A DNA stretch of 45,514 nucleotides from JBEHYA01 sp048498415 (GTDB taxonomy: Bacteria > Pseudomonadota > Alphaproteobacteria > UBA9219 > RGZA01). Shown here piece after piece: positions 8,114-15,479 of this stretch. Both the position numbers and the translations under genes were made by a program. Where the stretch lies: the NCBI GenBank assembly GCA_048498415.1, contig JBEHYA010000004.1:1-45514 (forward strand). The letters run 5' to 3'. Every line of letters starts with the position of its first letter. Within the stretch, counting starts at the first letter, position 1. The notes below the pieces were generated by a model. The model saw only the letters and a list, made by a program, of their open reading frames with translations. It did no database searches and had not been told where the DNA came from.

Positions 8114-9241
8114 ATGGCTGTTGGTTTGGATATCCTCGATAGTTATGCGGCTGCGCGCCACACCTTTTGCTATACCGCTTTGAAACATGGTGCAGAGGTG
8201 CGGCCCTATCGCTTTCATGGCGCCACGCAAAACGGCGAAGTTCTCGCCACCGACGTCGCTTGGTTTGGCCCCCGCGATGCCAAATACGTCATGGTCACGC
8301 AATCCGGCCTGCACGGTGTGGAAGGCTATTTCGGCTCCGCCCTGCAGGTGGAATGGATGAAAGCCGCGCAACAAATCGCTGGCGTTGCCACCCTGCACAT
8401 TCACGCCCTCTGCCCCGACGGCATGGCCGATATGGCCCGCGTGGGCCGTGATGGTGTTGATGCCAACCGCAATGGCTTGGATTTCACCAAGCCGTTACCG
8501 GACAACGTGGAGTTCGATCGTATCAAGCAGCACCTCCCGCCCGCGCACTTCGCCGGCATCAAAGGTTTCGTGGAACATCTGCAACTGGTTGATACCGTTT
8601 TCCGCGTGGAAGGTTTTAAAAACTTCAAACGCGCGCTCATGCGCGGCCAATATCACGAGCCTGGCAAAATGTATTATGGCGGCGACGCGCAAGGCCATGC
8701 TGCGCGCACGCTGCAAGCGATCCGCAATGAATTTCTGCCCAACGCCCGCACCATTCTGGTCATCGACCTGCACTCCGGCCTCGGCGACTTCGGCAATCTG
8801 GATTTCTTCTTAGGCACCAAAGCCGCGCAAGACCCGCAAGTCGCAATCCTCGCGCGCACGATCTGGGGCGATAAGGCCGGCATGCCGACCGCCGATACCG
8901 ATTATGCCGATATTAACGGTGATACGCTTGACCAGTGGTATACCAACAGCCATGCCACATGGTTACGGCGCGGGCATGCCACCGTGGTGCCCATGGCCGC
9001 CGAATTCGGCACCTACAGTAATTATTTGGTTCTTCGCGCCATGCTGGCCCGCGCGACACTCGCCGCCGGCACCGATCCCCTTCTCAATCAACCCGCGCGT
9101 GCGGCGCAGGTGAAACGCACCATGTTCGACCGCTTCAATCCGCCCAAAGCCGAATGGCGTCAAACCGTGCGCGAAAAAGCCGATGACATTTTCTACACGG
9201 GCCAAAACTGGCTCGCGCATATGGTGGCCAAGTACGGCTAA
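8114..9241 (+). CDS. DUF2817 / M14-like metallopeptidase-related protein
   Basis: A 375-residue protein that fits the DUF2817 family, related to zinc carboxypeptidases of family M14. The motif SGLHGVEGYFGS holds a His-x-x-Glu pair in the M14 zinc-ligand position. DGVDANRNGLDF matches the substrate-binding Asn-Arg region, and DLHSGLG offers the third zinc ligand. No signal peptide is seen, which suggests a cytoplasmic enzyme. Zinc binding and hydrolytic activity are inferred and the substrate is unknown. ATG 8114 follows the spacer by the usual distance and begins the recognisable domain; an upstream in-frame start would add 22 residues of no clear origin. Confidence 0.8.
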   Translation: MAVGLDILDSYAAARHTFCYTALKHGAEVRPYRFHGATQNGEVLATDVAWFGPRDAKYVMVTQSGLHGVEGYFGSALQVEWMKAAQQIAGVATLHIHALCPDGMADMARVGRDGVDANRNGLDFTKPLPDNVEFDRIKQHLPPAHFAGIKGFVEHLQLVDTVFRVEGFKNFKRALMRGQYHEPGKMYYGGDAQGHAARTLQAIRNEFLPNARTILVIDLHSGLGDFGNLDFFLGTKAAQDPQVAILARTIWGDKAGMPTADTDYADINGDTLDQWYTNSHATWLRRGHATVVPMAAEFGTYSNYLVLRAMLARATLAAGTDPLLNQPARAAQVKRTMFDRFNPPKAEWRQTVREKADDIFYTGQNWLAHMVAKYG

Positions 9242-9317
9242 ACCGGGCTAAAATTTTTTGTAATCAAAAATGCAACCGCTGGTTGCTGGACAAGGACTCT
9301 TTACATCCTTTTTGATG

Positions 9318-9333
9318 TGTTCCACGTGGAACA
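9318..9333. promoter_or_regulatory. parS centromere-like site
   Basis: The perfect 16-base palindrome TGTTCCACGTGGAACA fits the ParB-binding parS consensus (TGTTNCACGTGNAACA type). It is in the gap between the DUF2817 gene and dapB, outside coding sequence. Chromosomal parS sites cluster near oriC in bacteria, so this places the window near the origin. I saw no second copy in the window, and parA/parB are not here. Confidence 0.85.
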
Positions 9334-9365
9334 TTCGTCCAAGCTATTGAAAAATCTCAATTCAG

Positions 9366-9519
9366 GTTTTGTAACTTATTCAGGTTCTCGCTGGCGCTAA
9401 GGATTATCGGTGGTTTCGAGAACCGGAGCGCAGCGTACGTTTGGGTACGTGAGCACCGGAAGCGCAGAAAGCGCCGATAAGCCGACGCGCCAGTTAGAGA
9501 ACATGAATAAGTTAGAAAC
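9366..9519. repeat. 154-bp imperfect inverted repeat overlapping the end of dapB
   Basis: The outer arms match well: TAACTTATTCAGGTTCTC on the left pairs with GAGAACATGAATAAGTTA on the right. CTGGCGC and TATCGG blocks continue the pairing inward. The middle holds GCGTACG and GTACGTGAGC, which can make a small inner stem. The right arm covers the dapB stop codon (9512-9514). It could act as a terminator-like structure or be a non-autonomous mobile element. It is unrelated in sequence to the paired-hairpin family. Confidence 0.8.
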
Positions 9520-10324
9520 CCAAAACGTCTTTCATGCCGTAACGCCCCGGCTGCTGATGCGCGATCCACTTCGCGGCGACCAGCGCGCCCTGCGCGAACA
9601 CACGGCGGTCGGTCGCGCGGTGCGAAAGTTCAATCCGCTCGCCATCGCCGGCAAACATCACGGTGTGCTCGCCCACCACGTCCCCGCCGCGCAGCACGGC
9701 AAAGCCAATATCCCCGCGTTTACGGGGTCCTTGCGCGCCTTTGCGGTCATAGACGCCTTTTGCCTTCATCTGCACCTTGCGGCCTTCTGCGGCGGCTTCG
9801 CCCAGCGCTAGCGCAGTACCGCTTGGCGCATCGATCTTGTGGCGGTGGTGCATTTCCAGAACTTCGATATCCCATTTGGGCTCGAGGGCCTGGGCGACCA
9901 TCTGGGTCAGCGCCTGCAGCATATTCACGCCCACGCTCATGTTGGGTGCCAGCACGATGGGGATATGGTTGCCCGCTTCCGAAAGCATGTTGAGCTGGTC
10001 TTGGCTGAACCCCGTGGTACCAATCACGATGGGTTTGCCGGTGGCTGCCGCCACATACGCATTATGCACGGAAACTTCGGGGCGCGTGAAATCAATCGCC
10101 ACATCCAGCGCGTTCATCATCTTTTCGGGTGAGATAGTGAGCAGCGCGGCTTTCAGTTCGTCATTCGCCGGGCGTTCAACAATTTCCGCTAGCGTGCGGC
10201 CGACTTCTTCGCCTTCTTTCAGGCAGGCGCCGGCCAGTGTGGTCTCTTCATCGTCCAGCACTTCACGCACCAGCATTTTGCCCATGCGGCCCGCGCCGCC
10301 AAAGATCCCGATCCGCAAACTCAT
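9512..10324 (-). CDS. dapB: 4-hydroxy-tetrahydrodipicolinate reductase
   Basis: The enzyme reduces 4-hydroxy-tetrahydrodipicolinate with NAD(P)H in the diaminopimelate/lysine pathway, feeding peptidoglycan and protein synthesis. The 270 residues carry the nucleotide-binding GIFGGAGRMGK (about 6-16), the block DVAIDFTRPE, and the catalytic region EVLEMHHRHKIDAPSGTAL. Its ATG overlaps the dnaJ stop by four bases (10321-10324), so it is translated as the last gene of the hrcA-grpE-dnaK-dnaJ run. This dnaJ-dapB link is common in Alphaproteobacteria. The stop codon lies inside the 154-bp inverted repeat, but the terminal DVLGF is normal for the family. Confidence 0.96.
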   Translation of the reverse strand: MSLRIGIFGGAGRMGKMLVREVLDDEETTLAGACLKEGEEVGRTLAEIVERPANDELKAALLTISPEKMMNALDVAIDFTRPEVSVHNAYVAAATGKPIVIGTTGFSQDQLNMLSEAGNHIPIVLAPNMSVGVNMLQALTQMVAQALEPKWDIEVLEMHHRHKIDAPSGTALALGEAAAEGRKVQMKAKGVYDRKGAQGPRKRGDIGFAVLRGGDVVGEHTVMFAGDGERIELSHRATDRRVFAQGALVAAKWIAHQQPGRYGMKDVLGF

Positions 10325-11499
10325 GCCGCGTCCACTCCGCCCTTGAGAAAAGCCTTTACCTTATCAAAAAACCCCTGGCTTTGCGGGCTATTTTGCTCGT
10401 CGCTGAGTTTTTCGAATTCCTTCAATAAATCCCGCTGTTTTTTGTTGAGGTTCACCGGCGTTTCCACCGCGACTTCCACAAACAAATCCCCACGCCTTGC
10501 ATCCTTAGGATTGCGCGACGGGCTTTGCTGCAAGATCGTCATGCCAAGATTTTTCAGGCGGAACTGCTGGCCACTTTGTGTGCCTTCGGGCAGCGCGACA
10601 TCGGCGGGCTTACCATCGATGGTAGGGACTTCCAGTTTGCCGCCCAGTGCTGCCATCGTCATGCTGATGGGCACGCGGGCAAGCAGGTTTGCACCTTCGC
10701 GTGAAAACAAACTATGCGGCTTCACCGCGAGAAAAACATACAGATCGCCATTGCCGGCGCCGCGCATTCCGGCTTCCCCTTCCCCCGCCAGCCGAATGCG
10801 CGTGCCGTTATCGACGCCGGGCGGAATGGTGACTTGGAGCGTGCGGGTTTTCCGCGTGCGGCCCTGCCCGTGGCAGGTGGGGCATGGCTGTTCAATGACT
10901 TTGCCCGCGCCGTTACACACCGGGCATGTGCGTTCCATAAGGAAGAAACCCTGCTGCAACCGCACTTTGCCGTGCCCGCCGCAATGCTTGCAGGTGGCGG
11001 GATTGGTGCCGGGTTTGGCGCCGGAACCATCGCACGTCTCGCAACTAACGGAGCTCACGACGTTGATGGATTTATCCGCACCCTTAAACGCTTCTTCCAA
11101 TGAGATTTCGATATCGTAGCGCACGTCTTTGCCGCGCGCAGCGCCGCTTGCACCCCCACGCCCGCCACCGCCCATGAAATCGCCGAAGACTTCTTCCAGA
11201 ATATCGGAAAGCCCGCCGGGGAAACCTGCGCCGCCGAAATCAAAACCGCCGGCACCCGGCCCGCCCTGTTCAAATGCGGCATGGCCATAGCGGTCATACA
11301 TCTCGCGCTTTTGGGCATCGCTGAGCACCTGATAGGCGTCGCTGATTTCACGGAATTTGGCTTCGGCCGCTTTATCGCCCGGATTGCGGTCGGGGTGATA
11401 TTGCATGGCAAGCTTGCGGTAGGCGCGTTTGATCGTCTCGCCATCCGCATCGCGGGTCACGCTGAGTAATTCGTAATAATCAACTTTGGTGGTAGCCAT
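10321..11499 (-). CDS. dnaJ: Chaperone DnaJ (Hsp40)
   Basis: The co-chaperone that delivers unfolded proteins to DnaK and stimulates its ATPase. At 392 residues it is a full-length type I DnaJ. It has a J domain with HPD (YHPDRNPGD, about 34-42), a Gly/Phe-rich linker (about 75-125), and four zinc repeats (CETCDGSG, CKHCGGHG, CPVCNGAG, CPTCHGQG). The C-terminal beta domains and a C-terminal helix follow. It lies 61 bases after dnaK, with a strong hairpin between them, and overlaps dapB by four bases. Confidence 0.97.
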   Translation of the reverse strand: MATTKVDYYELLSVTRDADGETIKRAYRKLAMQYHPDRNPGDKAAEAKFREISDAYQVLSDAQKREMYDRYGHAAFEQGGPGAGGFDFGGAGFPGGLSDILEEVFGDFMGGGGRGGASGAARGKDVRYDIEISLEEAFKGADKSINVVSSVSCETCDGSGAKPGTNPATCKHCGGHGKVRLQQGFFLMERTCPVCNGAGKVIEQPCPTCHGQGRTRKTRTLQVTIPPGVDNGTRIRLAGEGEAGMRGAGNGDLYVFLAVKPHSLFSREGANLLARVPISMTMAALGGKLEVPTIDGKPADVALPEGTQSGQQFRLKNLGMTILQQSPSRNPKDARRGDLFVEVAVETPVNLNKKQRDLLKEFEKLSDEQNSPQSQGFFDKVKAFLKGGVDAA

Positions 11500-11511
11500 G
11501 GTGAAAACGAA

Positions 11512-11540
11512 GATGACAGAAGGCGGGGCCTTCTGTCATC
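11512..11540 (-). other. Perfect 12-bp hairpin between dnaK and dnaJ
   Basis: GATGACAGAAGG and CCTTCTGTCATC pair fully around a 5-base loop. It lies between the dnaK stop and the dnaJ start on the transcribed strand and has no U-tract. It may protect or process the dnaK message, or reduce readthrough so that DnaK exceeds DnaJ; the effect is inferred. Confidence 0.75.
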
Positions 11541-11552
11541 GATTCGGGTTAA

Positions 11553-11571
11553 CGAACGGATTAACCGTTCG
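11553..11571 (-). other. 7-bp hairpin over the dnaK stop codon
   Basis: CGAACGG and CCGTTCG pair around ATTAA. The dnaK stop codon is in the loop region (TAA at 11561-11563 on the minus strand). With the hairpin at 11512-11540 it makes a two-stem junction between dnaK and dnaJ. Confidence 0.5.
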
Positions 11572-13477
11572 ATTTCTTCTTGTCGTCGTTCACTTCCGTG
11601 AATTCGGCATCGACCACACCGGGTTCTTCCGGCTTGGCTTCGCCCGCGCCCGCAGCGCCGGCAGGCGATTCCTGCTGCTGCTTGTAAAGCGCTTCGCCGA
11701 TCTTCATGGCCGACTGGTTCAACGCATCGATCTTGGTGCGGATGACATTGATGTCATCGCCCTTCACGGCTTCACGCAAATCCGCGATGTCTTTTTCCAC
11801 GGCTGCCTTGGCATCCGCCGGAACTTTATCGCCGGATTCCTTGATGGTCTTTTCCGCCGAGTGAATGAGCGTATCAGCCTGGTTGCGGGTATCCACGGTT
11901 TCGCGGCGCTTCTTGTCGTCGCCGGCGTGGGCTTCCGCTTCCTTGACCATGCGCTGAATGTCCGCTTCCGACAAACCGCCCGAGGCCTGGATCTTGATCT
12001 GCTGTTCCTTCGAGGTTGCCTTGTCTTTTGCCGTCACGTTCACGATGCCGTTGGCATCGATATCGAACGTCACTTCAATCTGCGGCATGCCGCGCGCGGC
12101 AGGCGGAATGCCAACCAGATCGAACTGGCCAAGCATCTTGTTATCCGCAGCCATTTCGCGTTCGCCCTGGAAGACGCGGATGGTGACCGCATTCTGGTTA
12201 TCTTCCGCCGTGGAGAACACCTGGCTTTTACGCGTAGGAATAGTGGTGTTGCGGTCGATGAGGCGCGTGAAAATACCGCCAAGCGTTTCGATACCCAGCG
12301 AGAGCGGGGTGACATCGAGCAGCAGCACGTCTTTGACTTCGCCCTTGAGCACGCCAGCCTGAATAGCGGCGCCAATCGCCACCACTTCATCCGGGTTGAC
12401 GCCGCGATGCGGGTCTTTGCCGAAGAATTCCTTCACGGTCTCAATAATCTTGGGCATGCGCGTCATACCGCCGACCAAAATCACTTCCTGAATATCGGAA
12501 GGCTTGATGCCGGCATCTTTCATCGCGGCCTTGCACGGCTCGATGGTGCGCTTGACCAGATCATCCACCAGCGCCTCGAGTTTGGCGCGGGTGAGCTTGA
12601 CGTTGAGATGTTTCGGGCCCGACGCATCGGCGGTGATGAACGGCAGGTTCACTTCCGTCTGCATCGAAGACGACAGTTCAATCTTCGCTTTTTCCGCAGC
12701 TTCCTTCAGGCGCTGCAAGGCCAAACGATCTTTGCGCAGATCAATGCCCTGCTCGCGCTGGAATTCTTGCGCGAGGAAATCAATGATGCGCGCATCGAAG
12801 TCTTCACCGCCAAGGAACGTATCGCCGTTGGTGGATTTGACTTCAAACACGCCATCGCCGATTTCCAGCACGGAAATATCGAAGGTACCGCCGCCAAGAT
12901 CGTACACAACGACCGTACCGGTGCCCTTCTTTTCCATGCCGTAAGCTAAAGCAGCGGCAGTGGGTTCGTTGATGATGCGTAAAACTTCAAGGCCCGCAAT
13001 GCGGCCGGCGTCTTTAGTCGCCTGGCGCTGCGCGTCGTTGAAGTAAGCGGGCACGGTGATAACGGCCTGGCTGACTTTTTCGCCAAGATAGCTTTCCGCC
13101 GTTTCCTTCATTTTGGTGAGAATGAACGCGGAGATTTCGCTGGGGCTGTACTTTTTGCCGCTGGCATCGACCCAGGCGTCGCCATTGTCGTTGCGCACGA
13201 TTTTATAGGGAACGAGGCCGATGTCTTTCTTGACCATCGGGTCTTCGAAGTTGCGGCCGATCAGGCGCTTGATAGCGTAGAAGGTGTTTTCGGGATTGGT
13301 GACCGCCTGGCGCTTGGCCGGCTGGCCCACAAGGCGTTCGCCCGAGCCCGAGAATGCGACGATGGACGGCGTGGTGCGCGCGCCTTCCGAATTTTCAATA
13401 ACCTTGGCGGTCGAGCCTTCCATGACGGCGACGCAGGAATTGGTGGTGCCAAGATCGATACCGATAACTTTACCCAT
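11561..13477 (-). CDS. dnaK: Chaperone DnaK (Hsp70)
   Basis: The ATP-driven chaperone for folding nascent and stress-damaged proteins. The 638 residues start with GIDLGTTNSCVAVMEG (phosphate-1 loop) and include VITVPAYFNDAQRQATKDAG, DLGGGTFDISVLE, the VGGMTRMP hinge motif and the substrate domain block DVTPLSLGIETLGG. An acidic/Lys tail ends the protein, with VDAEFTEV recalling the EEVD-like end. Its promoter must lie in the 284-base gap to grpE or further up. A possible heat-shock -10-like CCTATATCC on the minus strand at about 13551-13560 lacks a good -35 and is not called. Confidence 0.98.
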   Translation of the reverse strand: MGKVIGIDLGTTNSCVAVMEGSTAKVIENSEGARTTPSIVAFSGSGERLVGQPAKRQAVTNPENTFYAIKRLIGRNFEDPMVKKDIGLVPYKIVRNDNGDAWVDASGKKYSPSEISAFILTKMKETAESYLGEKVSQAVITVPAYFNDAQRQATKDAGRIAGLEVLRIINEPTAAALAYGMEKKGTGTVVVYDLGGGTFDISVLEIGDGVFEVKSTNGDTFLGGEDFDARIIDFLAQEFQREQGIDLRKDRLALQRLKEAAEKAKIELSSSMQTEVNLPFITADASGPKHLNVKLTRAKLEALVDDLVKRTIEPCKAAMKDAGIKPSDIQEVILVGGMTRMPKIIETVKEFFGKDPHRGVNPDEVVAIGAAIQAGVLKGEVKDVLLLDVTPLSLGIETLGGIFTRLIDRNTTIPTRKSQVFSTAEDNQNAVTIRVFQGEREMAADNKMLGQFDLVGIPPAARGMPQIEVTFDIDANGIVNVTAKDKATSKEQQIKIQASGGLSEADIQRMVKEAEAHAGDDKKRRETVDTRNQADTLIHSAEKTIKESGDKVPADAKAAVEKDIADLREAVKGDDINVIRTKIDALNQSAMKIGEALYKQQQESPAGAAGAGEAKPEEPGVVDAEFTEVNDDKKKSNG

Positions 13478-13671
13478 ATTTTATAACTCCTAATGTTTAG
13501 CAAGCTTGAGCGCAGCCCGAGAAATGGCACCGCACAAAGCCCCTGAAAGATGGATATAGGGCAGGGAAAACGCTTCGCCAGACCCATTTTTGAGGGGTAA
13601 ATTCGAGGTGGGTGTTTTAGCAGGGGATGGGGCTGAGGTCAAAAAATAATGCGAAAGCCAACTCCCAACAT

Positions 13672-13753
13672 GTATGCCCCGGCGAAGGCCGGGGCCCATC
13701 GGTCAGCAATCAAAAATGTGGATAAATGGGCACCGGCTTTCGCCGGTGCATAC
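13672..13753. repeat. Paired-hairpin repeat, subfamily A, inverted
   Basis: The 82-base element is bounded by GTATG and CATAC. Hairpin 1 (13676-13695, loop GAAG) and hairpin 2 (13730-13749, loop TTTC) flank a core that on the minus strand reads CCCATTTATCCACATTTT, the same as in the copies at 4622 and 6432. The core contains a perfect DnaA-box sequence, TTATCCACA (13717-13725, minus). It sits between grpE and dnaK. The remaining 194 bases up to dnaK show no clear feature. Confidence 0.9.
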
Positions 13754-13761
13754 TTCAGAAA

Positions 13762-14352
13762 TTAAATCTTCTGATCTACCGATTGCGGCGCAGCCTGCCC
13801 GCCCTTGGCCACCGTGACCATGGCTTCGCGGAGCAGACGGTCATGGATCATGTAGCCGGTTTGCAGGGTTTGCACCACGGTGCCGGGGGCGGTGCCGGGC
13901 GCGTCGACTTCGCTCACCACCTGATGGTGGTTGGGATCGAATTTCTGGCCGGTGGGATCGATTTTCGTGATGCCCTGGCGTTCCAGCACGGCCGTGAGCT
14001 GGCGCTGGGTGGCTTCCACGCCGGTGAACAGGCTTTTCACGGCGGGGTCGTTCTCGATCATTTCCGGCTTCACAGCAGCAAGGGCGCGCTGCAGGTTGTC
14101 GGCAACGTCCAGCATATCCTTGGCGAATTTCGAGACCGCGTATTTCATGGTGTCGTCGCGTTCTTTGGCGGCCCGCTTGCGGGTATTCTCGGCTTCGGCC
14201 AGATGGCGCAGGCCCTCGTTCTTCATTTCAGCAAGCTGCGCTTCCAGTTCGCGGATGCGCGCTAAACCCTGATCAACGGGATCAGCGGCGGCATTTGCGG
14301 CTTCGGGCTGGCCTTCGGGCGTTACGTTTTCGGCGGTGTTGTCGTTCGTCAT
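13762..14352 (-). CDS. grpE: Nucleotide exchange factor GrpE
   Basis: The exchange factor that releases ADP from DnaK. The 196 residues have the expected layout: a low-complexity N-terminus, a long coiled coil (about 30-95, including RIRELEAQLAEMKNEGLRHL and ENTRKRAAKERDD), then the beta domain with the signature FDPNHHQVV and a C-terminal block GYMIHDRLLREAMVTVAKGG. It starts five bases after hrcA ends, so the two are surely co-transcribed. It is followed by the inverted repeat and then dnaK. Confidence 0.96.
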   Translation of the reverse strand: MTNDNTAENVTPEGQPEAANAAADPVDQGLARIRELEAQLAEMKNEGLRHLAEAENTRKRAAKERDDTMKYAVSKFAKDMLDVADNLQRALAAVKPEMIENDPAVKSLFTGVEATQRQLTAVLERQGITKIDPTGQKFDPNHHQVVSEVDAPGTAPGTVVQTLQTGYMIHDRLLREAMVTVAKGGQAAPQSVDQKI

Positions 14353-14357
14353 CTTTT

Positions 14358-15392
14358 TTACCTTACCATGCGGCTGATCAGTTTGGCGGTGTAATCGACC
14401 ATTGGAATAATGCGTGCGTAGTTCATGCGCACGGGGCCGATCACGCCGATGGCGCCGATCACTTTTTCACGCGCATTCATATAGGGCGAGACGATCATGC
14501 TGCAACCGCTATTTGCGAACAAGCGGTTTTCCGCGCCGATATAGATTTGCACGCCGCCGGCAACCTGCGTGGCATCCAGCAATTTCATGGTGGTATCGCG
14601 GGTCTCGAGCACTTCGAATAGACTTCTTATGCGCTCCAGGTCTTGCTGGGCCGTAATATCTTCAAGGAGTTTGGATTGACCGCGCACGATCAGATAGCCG
14701 CCTTCCTTATCGCCCGACCAGATGGCAAGGCCCGCCTGCACCACTTTTTTGGTAAGTTCATCTAGTTCGTGGCGCTTACCGGCGATTTCCGCCTGAATGC
14801 GCTTGCGTGCTTCGTTGATGCCGTTGCCGGCCAGATGCGCGTTGATGAAATTTGCCGCCATGGTAAGCGTGGCGGGCGGCATGTTTTGCGGCAGGTCAAT
14901 CACGCGGTTTTCCACCATGCCGCTTTCGCTCACCAGCACGACCAGCGCGGTTGAAGGCGAGAGCGAGACGAATTCGATATGTTTGAGCGCATGTTCATCG
15001 GCTTTGGGTACCGCCACCAGGCCAGCGCAGGCTGATAAGCCGGAGAGTTTGCCGGTGAGTTCTTCCAGCACCTGCTGCACGTTTTTGCCCGATTGATGCG
15101 TGCCGGCTTCCAGCTCGCGCCGTTCGGATTCGCTTAGCGCGCCGATTTCAAGAATGCCATCCACGAATAAACGCAGGCCCATTTCAGTGGGCAGGCGGCC
15201 CGCCGACGTGTGGGGGGCGGTGAGCAGGCCCATGCCCTCTAAATCGGCCATCACATTGCGGATGGTGGCGGGCGACAGATCGCCCATTTTTTGGGCGAGC
15301 GTGCGGCTGCCCACGGGTTCCCCGGTATCGAGGAAGCCATCGACGATATGCCGGAAAATCTCGCGGCTGCGCTGGTTGAGTTCGTTAATCAT
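14358..15392 (-). CDS. hrcA: Heat-inducible transcription repressor HrcA
   Basis: The repressor that binds CIRCE operators at class I heat-shock genes and is kept active by GroEL. The 344 residues begin with a winged-helix domain (ELNQRSREIFRHIVDGFLDTG, then VGSRTLAQ and LSPATIRNVMADLE) and end with the HrcA effector domain, in which GAIGVIGPVRMNYARIIPMV is typical. It heads the minus-strand heat-shock run and is divergent from trpB across 87 bases. I see no CIRCE (TTAGCACTC-N9-GAGTGCTAA) in that gap or before dnaK, so its target is probably a groESL operon elsewhere. Confidence 0.96.
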   Translation of the reverse strand: MINELNQRSREIFRHIVDGFLDTGEPVGSRTLAQKMGDLSPATIRNVMADLEGMGLLTAPHTSAGRLPTEMGLRLFVDGILEIGALSESERRELEAGTHQSGKNVQQVLEELTGKLSGLSACAGLVAVPKADEHALKHIEFVSLSPSTALVVLVSESGMVENRVIDLPQNMPPATLTMAANFINAHLAGNGINEARKRIQAEIAGKRHELDELTKKVVQAGLAIWSGDKEGGYLIVRGQSKLLEDITAQQDLERIRSLFEVLETRDTTMKLLDATQVAGGVQIYIGAENRLFANSGCSMIVSPYMNAREKVIGAIGVIGPVRMNYARIIPMVDYTAKLISRMVR

Positions 15393-15437
15393 CTATATTT
15401 CGGGCGATTTCTACCAAAGTTGCCCACCCACGCAATA

Positions 15438-15443
15438 TATAAT
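15438..15443 (+). promoter_or_regulatory. Candidate -10 box for the trpB operon
   Basis: A perfect TATAAT lies 36 bases before the trpB ATG in the 87-base gap to hrcA. A TTGCCC at 15420-15425 is too close (12-base spacer) to be a standard -35 box. The call therefore rests on the -10 match and position alone. Confidence 0.35.
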
Positions 15444-15479
15444 AGCTTCGCGGCTCCTTTTAAACAGCTGGGCTTATTT

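Noticed and set aside
9357..9569. A 70-codon open frame across the inverted repeat after dapB
   Set aside because: It is made almost wholly from the repeat arms and the end of dapB in reverse, with no ribosome site.
11486..12949. A 487-codon open frame on the plus strand opposite dnaK
   Set aside because: It is antisense to the strongly conserved dnaK and its translation is a His/Arg/Phe-rich pattern typical of shadow frames in GC-rich DNA.
13551..13561. A CCCTATAT-like heat-shock -10 box before dnaK on the minus strand
   Set aside because: No CTTGAA-like -35 box lies at the right distance, so the match is not enough.
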